In this document: positions 12,601 through 23,640 of the stretch, piece by piece
How the letters are laid out: each line of letters starts with the position of its first letter
Numbering within the stretch: position 1 is the first letter of the stretch
NCBI GenBank assembly: GCA_013399875.1
Contig: VXAZ01007537.1
Location: 248,001-312,000 of the forward strand
Length of the DNA: 64,000 nt
DNA from: Gymnorhina tibicen
Lineage: Eukaryota; Chordata; Aves; Passeriformes; Artamidae
Direction: 5' to 3'
Position numbers and translations under genes: made by a program
Notes under the pieces: model-generated
Told to the model about the DNA's origin: nothing
The model's input: the letters and a program-made list of their open reading frames with translations, nothing else
The model's database searches: none

Positions 12601-12959
12601 AAATACCTCAGTATTGAAAGATTTATTCATGGAAGTAGGCAAAATAAAATCATATTAGTAGACCTCAGAGATTCAAAATTATGTGTATATTTTTTTCATT
12701 GTGAAGAATGACTGGAGACATGAAATTATATACAGGTATGACTCCGTCATCATTAGGAGGAAACCAGCCTCATTTAACGGTGGGCAGGAGGGCATGAACA
12801 TTTTATGCAGTCAAAAGAAGATGGTAGATAAATTACATCTCTCTGAATTTGATCAGGACATGGAGCGTGTTTCATCTTGTGAAAGACTGTGTAATATCTT
12901 TAATAACCACAGGAATGAAGGCTTTGCTCAAATATATTTTATATTCCATATAGAGCTTC
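6681..12959. other. Non-coding interval with GC-richer pockets
   Basis: No supported gene. GC-richer pockets lie at about 8280-8800, 9130-9460 and 10400-10800. They yield open frames (for example 8321-8749 minus and 10462-10902 plus) on both strands with no family resemblance. Positions 6810-6840 are A/T-rich with (AAAT)n-like steps. A T-rich (TTATTA)n run is at about 12015-12045. The block around 11700-11850 has the AT-rich, homeodomain-site-like texture of conserved non-coding sequence, which is inference only. Confidence 0.45.
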
Positions 12960-13310
12960 ACCTCCATCGGGAGAGGAGCATTCAGAACCAGCCCACAGGG
13001 AAGAGGCATATCCTGATTAGCGTTGCTGCCGCGTTTTCCTCCAAGGCTGTGGCTGTGTGAGCAGCACCGAGATGTGAAACCAACAAAGAACTCAGTGTCT
13101 CCCAGCAAAACCTCTATCATTACAGAAAAATTACTCCTTGCAGGAGAAATAAGGTTTGCCAATAAAAGTGGTGTTTTGTCAGGGCTGCTGCTGGCACGGA
13201 GCGCCAGACAGGGATCCCGGCTCTTCACACCCACAAGCAGCCGCCGCAGTGCTGGCACAGGGCTGCCGTGCCGCTCTGGCCTCAGATGCTGAGCGAGACC
13301 AAGAATAGCA
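12960..13310. other. Local GC- and CpG-richer patch
   Basis: CpG dinucleotides cluster here (for example GCTGCCGCG near 13025 and AGCCGCCGCAG near 13240) against a CpG-poor background. The longest open frame of the window (168 codons, minus, 12872-13378) and a plus frame at 13023-13292 come from this patch. Neither resembles a known protein, and the minus frame runs through a poly-A tract at about 13338-13351. It could be a small CpG island, a diverged exon or an old repeat. Confidence 0.4.
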
Positions 13311-14992
13311 CTGGGTGGTTCGTTGTGTGCAATAGTGGAAAAAAAAAAAAAATTGTATTTAAATCCAGTGTTTTCCAAAAGTAGCTAAACCCAGGAGGTT
13401 ATAAATTATTAACCTGTAAAGCAGAAGGTTTCGGAGACTGCCACTTGTGTGTCCTGGAATAGTTTCTGCTACCTTTTTGGGATGGAGCAGAACCTTTCAT
13501 TTAGTTATTGCTTTCCAGCTGAACTTGCAGCAGCTGTAGTTTATCTAATCCTTGCAGTACATTTTCACTCTAGAAAAAAATCCAAACAACAGACAACAGA
13601 GAATTGGGTTTTGCCTCGTTATTTAACTTTGTGTTGTGTTACCAAGATTTTCATTACTTTTAGGTTGAGCCTATTAATTCTCTACCGTGTCCTGTCACTC
13701 TTTTGCAAGATCCCTTCTCATCAGAGAAGAGGAAGGGAGGAGAAAGATGTAATCTGTGGTTAGAAACAACCAAGACTAAGAAGCAGAGACTGTTTAATGA
13801 TATTATTATTATTCTTTTTCCACTCTGAAATAAATTATGTCCATCGTGCTTTAAAAAAAATATATGTGCTGGAGAAATGTATCCATTCACTACATTTATC
13901 AGTTAATGTCTAGCATAAATTTGGGTTGCTTTAAAAATGTAAATTTTAGTTCCACAGTTGATTTGTGTGCTAATGGTTTATGAAGAAGAACACTTAAGTA
14001 GGAAAAAGTCATACTGATGATGGGGTAAACCAGGATGAAATTATGAAAACAAACCACCTTGTATGCTTTTAACCTAAACTCCTGTTGGCAATGTGGGCAA
14101 TTTGAGGATGAGAAACTTCAGGACCCTAAGTAGGTGCAGTGATTGCAGCTCTGTACCTGCCTTGCTGTCCCTGGAAATATGCACATACACATGGTGTGTG
14201 TATGTGTGTTTATGAATAGGTATGAAGGAAGGAAACTGTGTGTGTAAGCTTTATGACAAGTAGCATATGATCTGCTTTTATTTGTGCATATTGTGTATTA
14301 GAATGATCAGATTAGATAAAATATATAGAAATGATTTTTGGAACTGCACTACTGAAATTGTGGCTTCTACAAAGGAGTACAAAAAAAGATAATTTTATTG
14401 CACTAAATATGGAATGAAGTAATGCAATCAGTCAAATATTCTATCTGTTTGCAATTTAATATTTCTATTTACTTATATTTGTCTTTACTTTCTAAGTTTT
14501 TGATTGCTAATTTTTAAATTCAGGATGCACCAAACTCTGAATGGTTCAAGCCATTTTCTGAAGCTTAGAAGAGAAAGCATAATATATCAGAAATATTGCT
14601 ATATGGAATATTTGAGAAAATACAGATTGAGGTCCAATTACTGGTACATGCAGATATATCAGTCTTTATCAGCACATCCTGTTTGGGCTATCTTCCCACA
14701 AACAGCTTAGGTGTTAAGTCTCACAGAAGCAGTGTATCATTCTCTTCTGTTTATTTTTGGCAACTACAAATACCGTAGAGGATATTTGTTTTTGTAACAC
14801 TGTAATGATGAAATAGATTTACTGGCTGCAGTCACAAGAATGCTAAGCAGATAGCCGTTTAATCTCTGCTTTGTTGAAAAATTTATAACTGTCTGGGACA
14901 AATTGTTAGAAAAGGATTGGACATTTGGGTTTATGGTTACGGGATATATTTATAGCACCCAAAAAGGTGTGGGGGATAGTGTGGGTACTTAC

Positions 14993-15079
14993 AGCTACAG
15001 AACAACCAGTAGAGAAAAAGTTTCTAGTGCCACAGGGTGATGGCACAAACAAGGTACCCACAGCAGTGTGCACTCGGGG
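14993..15079 (-). CDS. Weak exon-like segment
   Basis: On the minus strand a pyrimidine-rich acceptor (GCCTGTCCTCCTAG) is followed by 87 nt that are open in one frame. They end at a donor GTAAGTACCC. The peptide begins PRVHTAVGTLFVPSPCG and is not recognised. A good donor, a good acceptor and an 87-nt open frame will occur together by chance several times in 64 kb, so this is only a candidate. Confidence 0.1.
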
Positions 15080-16005
15080 CTAGGAGGACAGGCTGGCTTC
15101 ACACTTTGGGAGGTGTTTGCCATCTGGGCCTTCAATGGGAAGTGCATATGTTAGCTAAGGTACTACATGCCAGATGAAAGAAATCATGGAGCAGTTTTTA
15201 CTTTTCATCACCTAAGAAGGAACCATTAGCGCAGATCTGGGGTTCAGCTATAAGATGATTTTCTTCTGTCAGGATGGAGTTTTTTTGGCATTTCCTTCCA
15301 CAATGGAAAGAAACACCTTTGATGTGGCAAAGATGAAGAAAAGCCACAATCCCAGATCATCACTGATAACCACTATTTCTTTAATTATGAACCCAGATTC
15401 ACCCTATCTAACTTTAGGCACTTCATGAAAGGGATTTCAATTCTGTGCAGGAAGTAAATATCCTTCTGCAGAGAGACCTACAGCGACAGGTCTCACCTGA
15501 ACTCCTCAAGTAAAGCTCTTGCAGTGGAGGGGACGGAAAGCAGGTTGGTGTTGCAAGGCAGCCCTGAGTATCAGGTCAGACCTGCAGTGCCTCTGAGAGA
15601 TCTGCTTTATTCCTGCCTCCCTGAGCCAAGCAGGCTCATCCTGCAAGCAGTCAACCAAAAGCTGAAGACAGAGAAATACAAGAAAAGAACAGCATGGTGC
15701 TCCATCTGCTTTGCTTGCAGTGCTACCACACTTTTTTTCCCCTTCGCTTCTTGGAGTCTAACAAGCCCGAGAGCTACTGGGTGCTGCTCAGACTCAGACA
15801 AGCTGTTTTGATCCGTCACCTTCTGCTTGTCTGCAGCTCCAGTGCTGTTTCCACTCTGGCTTTGCCTGTAGGAGTGAGGTAAACCAGCTCCTGCTTCTAC
15901 AAGTGAATTGTCAGCCTTATCCACCTTGTTTTCCTCCAAAGAAGCAAAACCAAGGTAAACAAGACAACTCTACAAACAAAGCCTGGCATAAAGAATGGGA
16001 CTTAC

Positions 16006-16078
16006 CTGCCTTTTGTTTCTTCATTGCTACTGTTTTTATCCCAGTCTCAATATTGTGTGTGATATTTCTTGCAGCATA
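16006..16078 (-). CDS. Weak exon-like segment, strand ambiguous
   Basis: On the minus strand the donor GTAAGTCCCA follows AAAAGGCAG, and the 24 upstream codons are open back to an in-frame TAG that could serve as an acceptor. Read on the plus strand, the same bases encode a hydrophobic stretch (FFIATVFIPVSILCVIFLAA) resembling a membrane segment. Both cannot be coding and either could be chance. No family recognised. Confidence 0.08.
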
Positions 16079-19000
16079 CTACAGAGGGCCCTGTAGTATC
16101 CATGATACCTAGGGATTTACACCACACTGAATAGAACAAATTTTTGTTTGTTTCTACTCTCTTACTGAACGTGCTCATTGCTGGTTCTTGTTTTCTTTAA
16201 CCTTAATACTAGACACAGTACTGATGAGGGAAGAAGCAGGCAAACATCTCCAGCTGCTATAGCCATGAAATAAGCTTCATTTTCCTGTTTATTAACTTTG
16301 ACCTGAAGGGCACTTGTTGCAGCTACCTCTTCGAAGGTAATATGATGTCTGTAGAAAGCATTTATACTTCACGATTTCTTTCTGCTTCTTCCCTTGAATA
16401 TTCTTTTAGAAACGATTAGAACTCTGCTAACAAAATAGGTCCTTTTTACCTTTATATATAAAAAAATCACCTTACCAACACACTGATATTTTGCAGGAAC
16501 GTGGGGTTTTTGACAAAATTATCTTTGCTTCAGATTGGTAACTTGGATCTACCCTGCAATCATGCTGCTATTGCCTGTCTTGTCATGTCTGTCTCTTCCT
16601 CTTATTAGTTGAATAGTATCAAAGAGCTTTGGCTTTGTCTCATCAGGAAACTGGAAAATTTTCTGCTATCTCAACTTGAAGAGGAAATTCTTGTCCTCCT
16701 CCATGTATTTATAAAATAAGTGTCAATGGTAACAGAGGAGTACATACTTCAGACTAATGCAGTGGAGAAGATTTTTGAGAACTTTTATAAATTACACCTG
16801 CAAATCCACAGGAACATCATTATTTAGTTAGGGAAGGATGGAGGAGAGTTTTCACTGAAAAAGACAGGTTTCACTGTCTTAAGTACTATGCTGAAAAATC
16901 AGAAAAGATGTCTTCTTTTCATAGGGCTTGTGAAGTACATGGTATTTGAGAGATGATTAGAGGCAAATGGGAATAAAATGGAAACAGTACTACTCAGCAA
17001 CTGATTTATAGCAGATTTGAAAAGTGGAATGATAATTTTTATCATCCAATTTGAGATATAGTATAATGCAGATTTATTTTTCCCTGGGTCATTTGTACAT
17101 GTATGTTTACTTGCTGCTGAATAACATTTGGCATAGGCAAATCTTTGTTTATTTTGGGGAAAATAGGCTCTCAGTCATCTTGGGAGTAAGAGAAGTTGTT
17201 TTTCTTAATTGCAGATTTGAATAATTTAGGGTTTGATTTTTATTTATTTAATAATTACAATGTTAAGATCATTCAGCAGTCTTTCTATGTGCTATTGTCT
17301 GTGATCTCTGAGTGACAGTCTTGAAAGATCAGGTTGACATTAGCAAGTGATCCCATCTCGCAATCATGTAAACACATGTTTAGCTTTACATCCTTCAAGT
17401 CACATGGATAAATATCTGTGCTGTCAGTGACTCAAGATTATTTTCTTCAGACAATGAACAGCAGTTGCCCAGAAAAATTAATATGTTGCTCCAGTATCAT
17501 AATCCATTACCATTTTACCAGTGTTTATTTTCAATACAAAATTTGCTGGCACTGAAATAGTTGAAACCAGGATTTTAAACACAAGTATAGATTATATCTA
17601 CTCCAACAACTTTATCTCTACAATAAATATATACAAATTTACAAATTCATCACACTGTAATTTTCAGCTGGTGCTTAAAGTAATTGCACATTCTGTGGTG
17701 ATAACACATTCAAGGTTTGCTGGTTTTTTATGATACCACAAGCTGGCGAGACACCTAGATCAGGCCTGCTAATGCTAATTGGCAGATAAAGCATAAATCT
17801 GAGGGAGTCTGGATTTCTGCCTTTTGCCAGTTTTTTGTTGATTGGGAACTGAATTCTTTTTATCCTAGCTTTTGCTATTGAAAAATGCCAGGCAATTCAC
17901 TGTTGTCTTTTCTATGTGCATTTTAATCCATCAGTTCTGTTACTCCTTTAATGCCTTGTTGTTTGTTTTTAATGCAGTAGACTAAAACGGTTTTCTTCTT
18001 AACTGCCTTTTAAAATCAATCATACAGGACTCCCTAATGCAAAAAATAATTGGTTCTGATGACATAGCTATAACGTTGATGAGGTTTTTGTTTCTTGTTT
18101 ATTTATAGAGGTGTATGACCTAGTGATAAAATTAATTTGAAATACAATAGTTTACCTGCTTGTCAGGTGAATACACTTGGTCATTACCTCTATAGATTGT
18201 ACACCAAATATTTCAAGCTTTCTGGAAATTCATCCCCCTTCAAGGGTGTGAATCTTATTCTGAGACCTGCTCCTTACGTATCCTGTGGTGTGAGTATATT
18301 CACACTCCATTCTTTATTATCCTTATTTTAGTTATACAAGTAAATATAATTTTAAAACAGGATTTCAGAACCTGCTCATACATGGCATAGATCTTCTTGA
18401 AAATAGTTCAGTAATTTATCATAATAGGAAAAGATTGGAAGCTTCTTTTTGAAACCATTTTTTGGTGAACTTAGCCCTTATTCTCACAAAAAAATAACTC
18501 TGTAATTGAAGGACCATGGGATCCCACTAGATGTGGGTGAATGTGTAAAGGCAAAGTCATAAAGTAATAGCAGATGATCATAGAAGACAAAATGACACAA
18601 AGGTAATAGATAATTCTAAGCAGCCAAGACAGAGTGCTTTCAAAAATTACTTTCTGCAGGAAAAGATGAAGACATGCATTGGTAGCTGCTGAAAATAATG
18701 GTATAGATCCAGTCATACCTCGGGAAGCCCCTGCTGAATAGCTCTCAGAAACCAAAAGAATACATGGAGGAAAAACACTCTAAATTTGCTTTATTTATAA
18801 TAATTTTCCATGAAACATCCACTGATGGTTACAGTTGGACAGAGGGCAGTGAGCAAGGTGGATTTCTGAGCTGGCCAGTGTGGCTGCTCCTGTGCTTATG
18901 ACCACCTGTCAGCAGAGGGGCATTAACTGACTTTGTACACCTTCCCTCGCCATTAAAATGAGGAAAAAAAAATTACTAGCTTGTGAATGAATAAACTTAT

Positions 19001-20129
19001 TCTTGCCATAGTTCATAAAAACAATTATGTTTCCTCTTTTCAAATGTGTGAAAGCACCTGCCAGAATTGCAGATTTTGGGTGGTAGCAAGGGAGCACAGA
19101 CCGAGCTTTACTGATCTTTGACACTGAAAACTTTTATGTGTTTGTATTGTAGAGCTATTGTTGTTCAATAAATTGAAAAATATATATATAATTTATAGAT
19201 AAATTTACCTACCCACTATGTCTATCCAAAGCAAATTAGCAAAGTGTCTTTTTCCAGTATAGCATCATTCGGTGTTGGGTATGCCTTCTGTGATCTCTCA
19301 GGAGCTCCTCTGAGCATGGGTTTGTGGCTTGCAGCACTTTGCCATAATTCAGATATTCTTTCTTTTGGTTGATGACTTTATATGCAAGACAAAGACCATG
19401 ACTTTGTGCTACACCACTGTGTGGGTTGCAGATAAGACTGGATTTCATCAAGGGAGGACTTAGTTGTGTGTCTCAGCTCGGTGCAGACAAACCTATGTTA
19501 CAGGAATGTAGATAAAACTTTTAAGAAGTCTCATTTTGTCAGGATTTCGGATACACAGTGATACTTGGGTGCCTGTATTTCTAAGAAATGAACTTACTTC
19601 TCAGTTGAATTTTGTTCTTTTTTTCCTCAAGAAGTTGGAAAAACATCTTGCTGAAACTAAGCAGATGTCTTAATTCAGTTTGCTCTCAGTGTCTGTTTGC
19701 TTAATATGAGATTTTAACAAAAGCATACCTCCCCTATAGAATTTTGCCCATTTTATACATTCAATTAAATATTTTAATTGATACAGCACTTTATTCATTA
19801 TCCTTTCTTTGCTAGCCATCACCATACTGTCAATTTTGCCACTACATTGGATGAACCTGTTCTTTTCTCCAACCTGTTGGCAGTTTGCTTTATAAATGCT
19901 TCTCAATAATACCTTGTGCTCTGTTTTCTGAGTGTAATATTTAAGCCACATGTAGAGTAGGGTTAACTTACTGGAAAGGTAGGAAGTGGTTAACTTATTA
20001 CCTACAATACATGGAAACAATCAAATTTAAAAGATCATAATAAAACCCAAATATTTTGGGATTCTTAGGGAGCTGGGCCATATCTTGACCCAGAGTTAGT
20101 AGTGAGATCTGTTCATGCAGTGAAATGAG

Positions 20130-20230
20130 ATCACTGAATTGCAGTTGAAAAGGCCCAAAAGAGTCTAATCCACCCCTTTTAGTTCAGACAGATCACAGTA
20201 GACTTCACTGGATGGATGTCTTGAACAAGA
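20130..20230 (-). mobile_element. Possible degraded CR1 LINE 3' fragment
   Basis: The stretch around 20131-20177 (GATCACTGAATTGCAG..., then AAAAGGCCCAAAAGAGTC) resembles the reverse complement of a CR1 3' end: the CACAGAAT start, the TTGGAAAAGACC block and the TCCAACCC block. It is too diverged for a firm call and the inner edge is unclear. Confidence 0.38.
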
Positions 20231-20883
20231 CTGTACAACATTGCTCTATACTGTGCTTTTACTTTACTTTTTGCAAGCTGTGTTCCTACAAGGCAATTCA
20301 ACTACTTTATTATCCAGCATGCTATATTGGGTTTTCTGGGACCCATATTTCTTCAGACCCTGTGGCAAAACATCTTTGTTCTTGAAGACATGGTCTGTGT
20401 TCCTTCCTGTCTTTCAGTCAGTGTATTGCTATGGGAAAACATTCCTGAAAGGTGGAAATAAGTCTTGCCTGTTGCAGGGAAGTCAAAACCCAAGTGTGGC
20501 TGCACTGACAGAGAGGCAGCAAAGTCCATTAACAACAGGTGGGGCAGTGACAAGTCCCACACTGAGAGCAACAGAGCCATCGATGGCAAATAGTGTTTGC
20601 AGCCCACTACAACCAGGAATGGACACTCCCCTCCTCAGGTAAACCATGGATGTCAATTTGGCTCTGTAGAGCTGGGTATTGTCAGAACACATCCAGAAAT
20701 TATTAGGAATATTAACAGACACCTATCTTTTATGTTAAACCTTTCCCCAGAATACTCCAGCAAACTTTGTAGAGTTTTTTTTAGAGTACAACGACATTTT
20801 CAGGTTGTGCATTAGGAATGCTTTCCATGTGGAGATTTGACTTTTAATTAGGTCCAGGAAAAAGAAGAACAAGATGACTGTAA

Positions 20884-20912
20884 ATTAGTTACCTATGAGT
20901 TAGGTAACTAAT
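20884..20912. repeat. Perfect inverted repeat (11-bp arms, 7-nt loop)
   Basis: ATTAGTTACCT at 20884-20894 and AGGTAACTAAT at 20902-20912 are exact reverse complements around the loop ATGAGTT. It would form a short hairpin. It is not flanked by a T-run or other sign of an RNA gene. Confidence 0.8.
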
Positions 20913-23235
20913 ATTTGGAAAATGAAATCTGTGAGCCTAGTGTCTAAAATTATGACTATGCTGTGCCCCTTTTGCTAGACAGGATTTGACCTTTCTTGTA
21001 ACTGAAGCAAGATTCTGTTTTTACAAGGGGAAACAACTAATATCACTGGTGCTTAACAGAAATCAGAAACTGATGTTACACTGTTAGTTGAAGAATTATA
21101 TTGGTAATAAATGAACATTGTCCCTTAGATAACTATTTTCTCTCTGCTATGGTAGACAGCTCTATTTGTTCTAACTTCTGATTCCAGCAAATGAGTTCTC
21201 AGGTACTTGGTATGTACCTGCTTTCTCTGGAAGATGCTTGTGGTTCTGTAGGAAGATTTGTGCATAACAAAGTGGTGATCTGGGCATAACAAAAAATCCC
21301 CCTAAAATAGCTGTAATTTAATGAGTTGAATTTATTTGCTTTCAGTAGATGCTACTGAACTGTATTTCTCCTACTACCAGAAGAGCATTAGACAAGGAAA
21401 TGTCTTTGGCTGATGTACCAGTGCTGTTTATCAGGAAGAAGAAATGTGTATTGTCTTTTACACATTAAAATCAGGCATTTGTATCTAGTTATTTTCAGAA
21501 GCAAGTACATGTTTATCAGGAATATCAGGTTAGGCATAAGGATTAATTAGAGCAGAATAGGATGTGATGAACTCAGTGAGAGACCTTATGGGTGTGCAAG
21601 GTAGTATTTATTTTAAAACTAATGGATTTCACTCCCAAACATGTATTCCATCATGTTCCAATCAGAGAGACTCCCAAGCACAAAGACATGTTTGTCCAAC
21701 TGGGCTGATCAGGATCACTTGTAAAGGACATGGAGCGTAAAAGGCACCAGCCACTGAGTCTTCTTTACGTTCTGATTGGCAACAACAAACTGGTTTTGGA
21801 AAAGGTCTTTTATACTCTTCAGGAGTCAGCTATTATCATAGGGTGCCCTTCCACCTGAGAGTCTGCCTTACTTCATCCATATATCTTGATCACACCTTCT
21901 ACTTTTTTTTCCCTAGTTTTGGATACATTTATGGCTGTTATAACCTCGAGTCCTCCCTCTTGCACCCCTGCATAGGTTTCCTTCTGTAAACACGTGGCAA
22001 GCCCAACCTAGGCTCAAGAATCACAGATTTATATTGATTATTTAAGTAACAAATGAAATTGCACCAGAATTTTTTTATTACATCAATGTCTAGTAGGTTT
22101 CTATTTTACAGGAGGAGGAAAAGGACTGAATTCATGGCCTTATGGTCTCTATAGTGTCTGAAATGGAAGGCATGGCCTCTGGATTTGCACACACAGATAA
22201 TATGTACAATACAGCAATTATGGTGCTGCAATTTCATTTGACATTCAATTGAATATAGCAAGTAAATTGTGACGGTGATGAATGCTGTGTACAATATACC
22301 TTCATATTGGTGCAAACCCCAGTGAAATTAAATCCCCCACTTTGTTAGGTTTCATCAAATCATTCCCAGTGACTGGTCCCTTTGTGATCAGTGACATAGA
22401 TGGCAGTTGTGCTTGGAACTGCTGCTCCTAAAAGCCCTCTGAATCAGAGGAAAAGTGCAGAACCTTGGTCTGGTTCTTCTGCCTTAATTTGTCTTCAGAC
22501 GATTTGTAGGGTTTCTTCTATGCCTTTATTTAGCATACTAGGTACAGAGGAATAGACAAAAATGATTCTGAAACTATGTTTGGACACTCACAGGAAATGT
22601 TCTTCATGGGCTAGCAAGCTATGTTAAAGACTATGTGTGGCAAGTTAATCAGTGCTGGAAGTTTCACTTCTTATTAGAGCAGAAAGTTTGTGTTGACCAT
22701 GGCTCAGTCACCCAAACATATTCAAGTCCCCTAAGTAGTGAAAAATCCTTAGCCCTGCAACAGAATTTGGCAAATGGGGATGGAAGGCAGGCACACAGAA
22801 GATGTGAATGAAAGTGAGACCACAAACGATGAATGAAGTCTGAAGGCTTAGACAGTCACAGGTTACATCTGAAATAAGTTCTGTCAGATCACTGCAGCAG
22901 TTTACCTCACATGTTATTTTCCTTTTATTTGCCTTTGATGTGTGGCCCTTGTCTACGGTGCTAATTCTACCTGCACATAATGAAAAAGAAATTGTCCACC
23001 TGACTCTGACTGGGGTATATTTCAAACTGTAAAGCCAAGTAAATCAAATCCAAGGCTCAGAAGCAGTTGCTGTCCTGAAGAGCCAAGTATTTTATTTTAC
23101 ACTGTGCACAGGACTATGCTCATTGCGTTCCTCGTCACTAACTGAAAAGGAAAAGCAGTGTTTTGTAACCATGACATACCCTGTTATCTTCCTCAAGTAA
23201 TGAGCTCATCCAGATTACTCCAAGGGGATACTTAC

Positions 23236-23304
23236 ATTTTATCAGTGGCGCCTTGTTGCACAATTTCCAGTTCCTTTCTTGAAGATACAATAAAAGATTT
23301 ATGT
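23236..23304 (-). CDS. Possible internal exon (69 nt, phase-symmetric)
   Basis: On the minus strand an acceptor ending GTCCTTCAG is followed by 69 nt ending at a donor GTAAGTATCC, a near-ideal 5' splice site. One base completes a codon, 22 codons follow (HKSFIVSSRKELEIVQQG...) and two bases (AT) are left over. The first base of the candidate exon at 115-244 is C, which would complete ATC without a frame shift, so the two could be spliced across about 23 kb. An in-frame TAG lies just upstream of the acceptor. The peptide is not recognised. Phase agreement has a one-in-three chance of being accidental. Confidence 0.2.
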
Positions 23305-23605
23305 CTGAAGGACTATGATGTGGTTTTCATCTAAGAGCAAAACAATTCCTTCTAAAAAAATACCGTATCCCCAAATGATTTCATAATTGCAAACAGTGTT
23401 GATGAGCTCTGTGGCTTAAATGAGTTTACAACATATTTGCTGTGTTTTCTAGTGAATATTTTTGGATGCACTTAGTAAAATACCCCTGCTTTTTTAAACT
23501 GACACAAAATAAATGTGACCCATTAATTTATGTCTACTGTAATAAGTAATTTTTTTCATTTAATTTCAAAGTTTTTTCAAATATTTCTCTCTCCCTCATT
23601 CTCTC

Positions 23606-23608
<3 letters not shown>

Positions 23609-23638
<30 letters not shown>
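23609..23638 (+). repeat. (GT)15 microsatellite
   Basis: Fifteen uninterrupted GT units, preceded by a CT-rich run. It is long enough to be length-polymorphic. Confidence 0.97.

Positions 23639-23640
<2 letters not shown>

Larger units (their letters stand above)
13311..20129. other. Non-coding interval, mostly unique AT-rich DNA
   Basis: No repeat family is recognised apart from short simple runs: the A-run near 13338, TTATTATTATT at about 13801, and GT/CA-rich sequence at 14180-14212. Two exon-like segments at 14993-15079 and 16006-16078 are listed separately as weak candidates. The rest shows only short open frames. Confidence 0.45.

Noticed and set aside
12872..13378. Longest open frame of the window (168 codons, minus)
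   Set aside because: It runs through a poly-A tract (encoding a phenylalanine run), matches no family and is overlapped by an open plus frame; CpG-rich composition explains the length.
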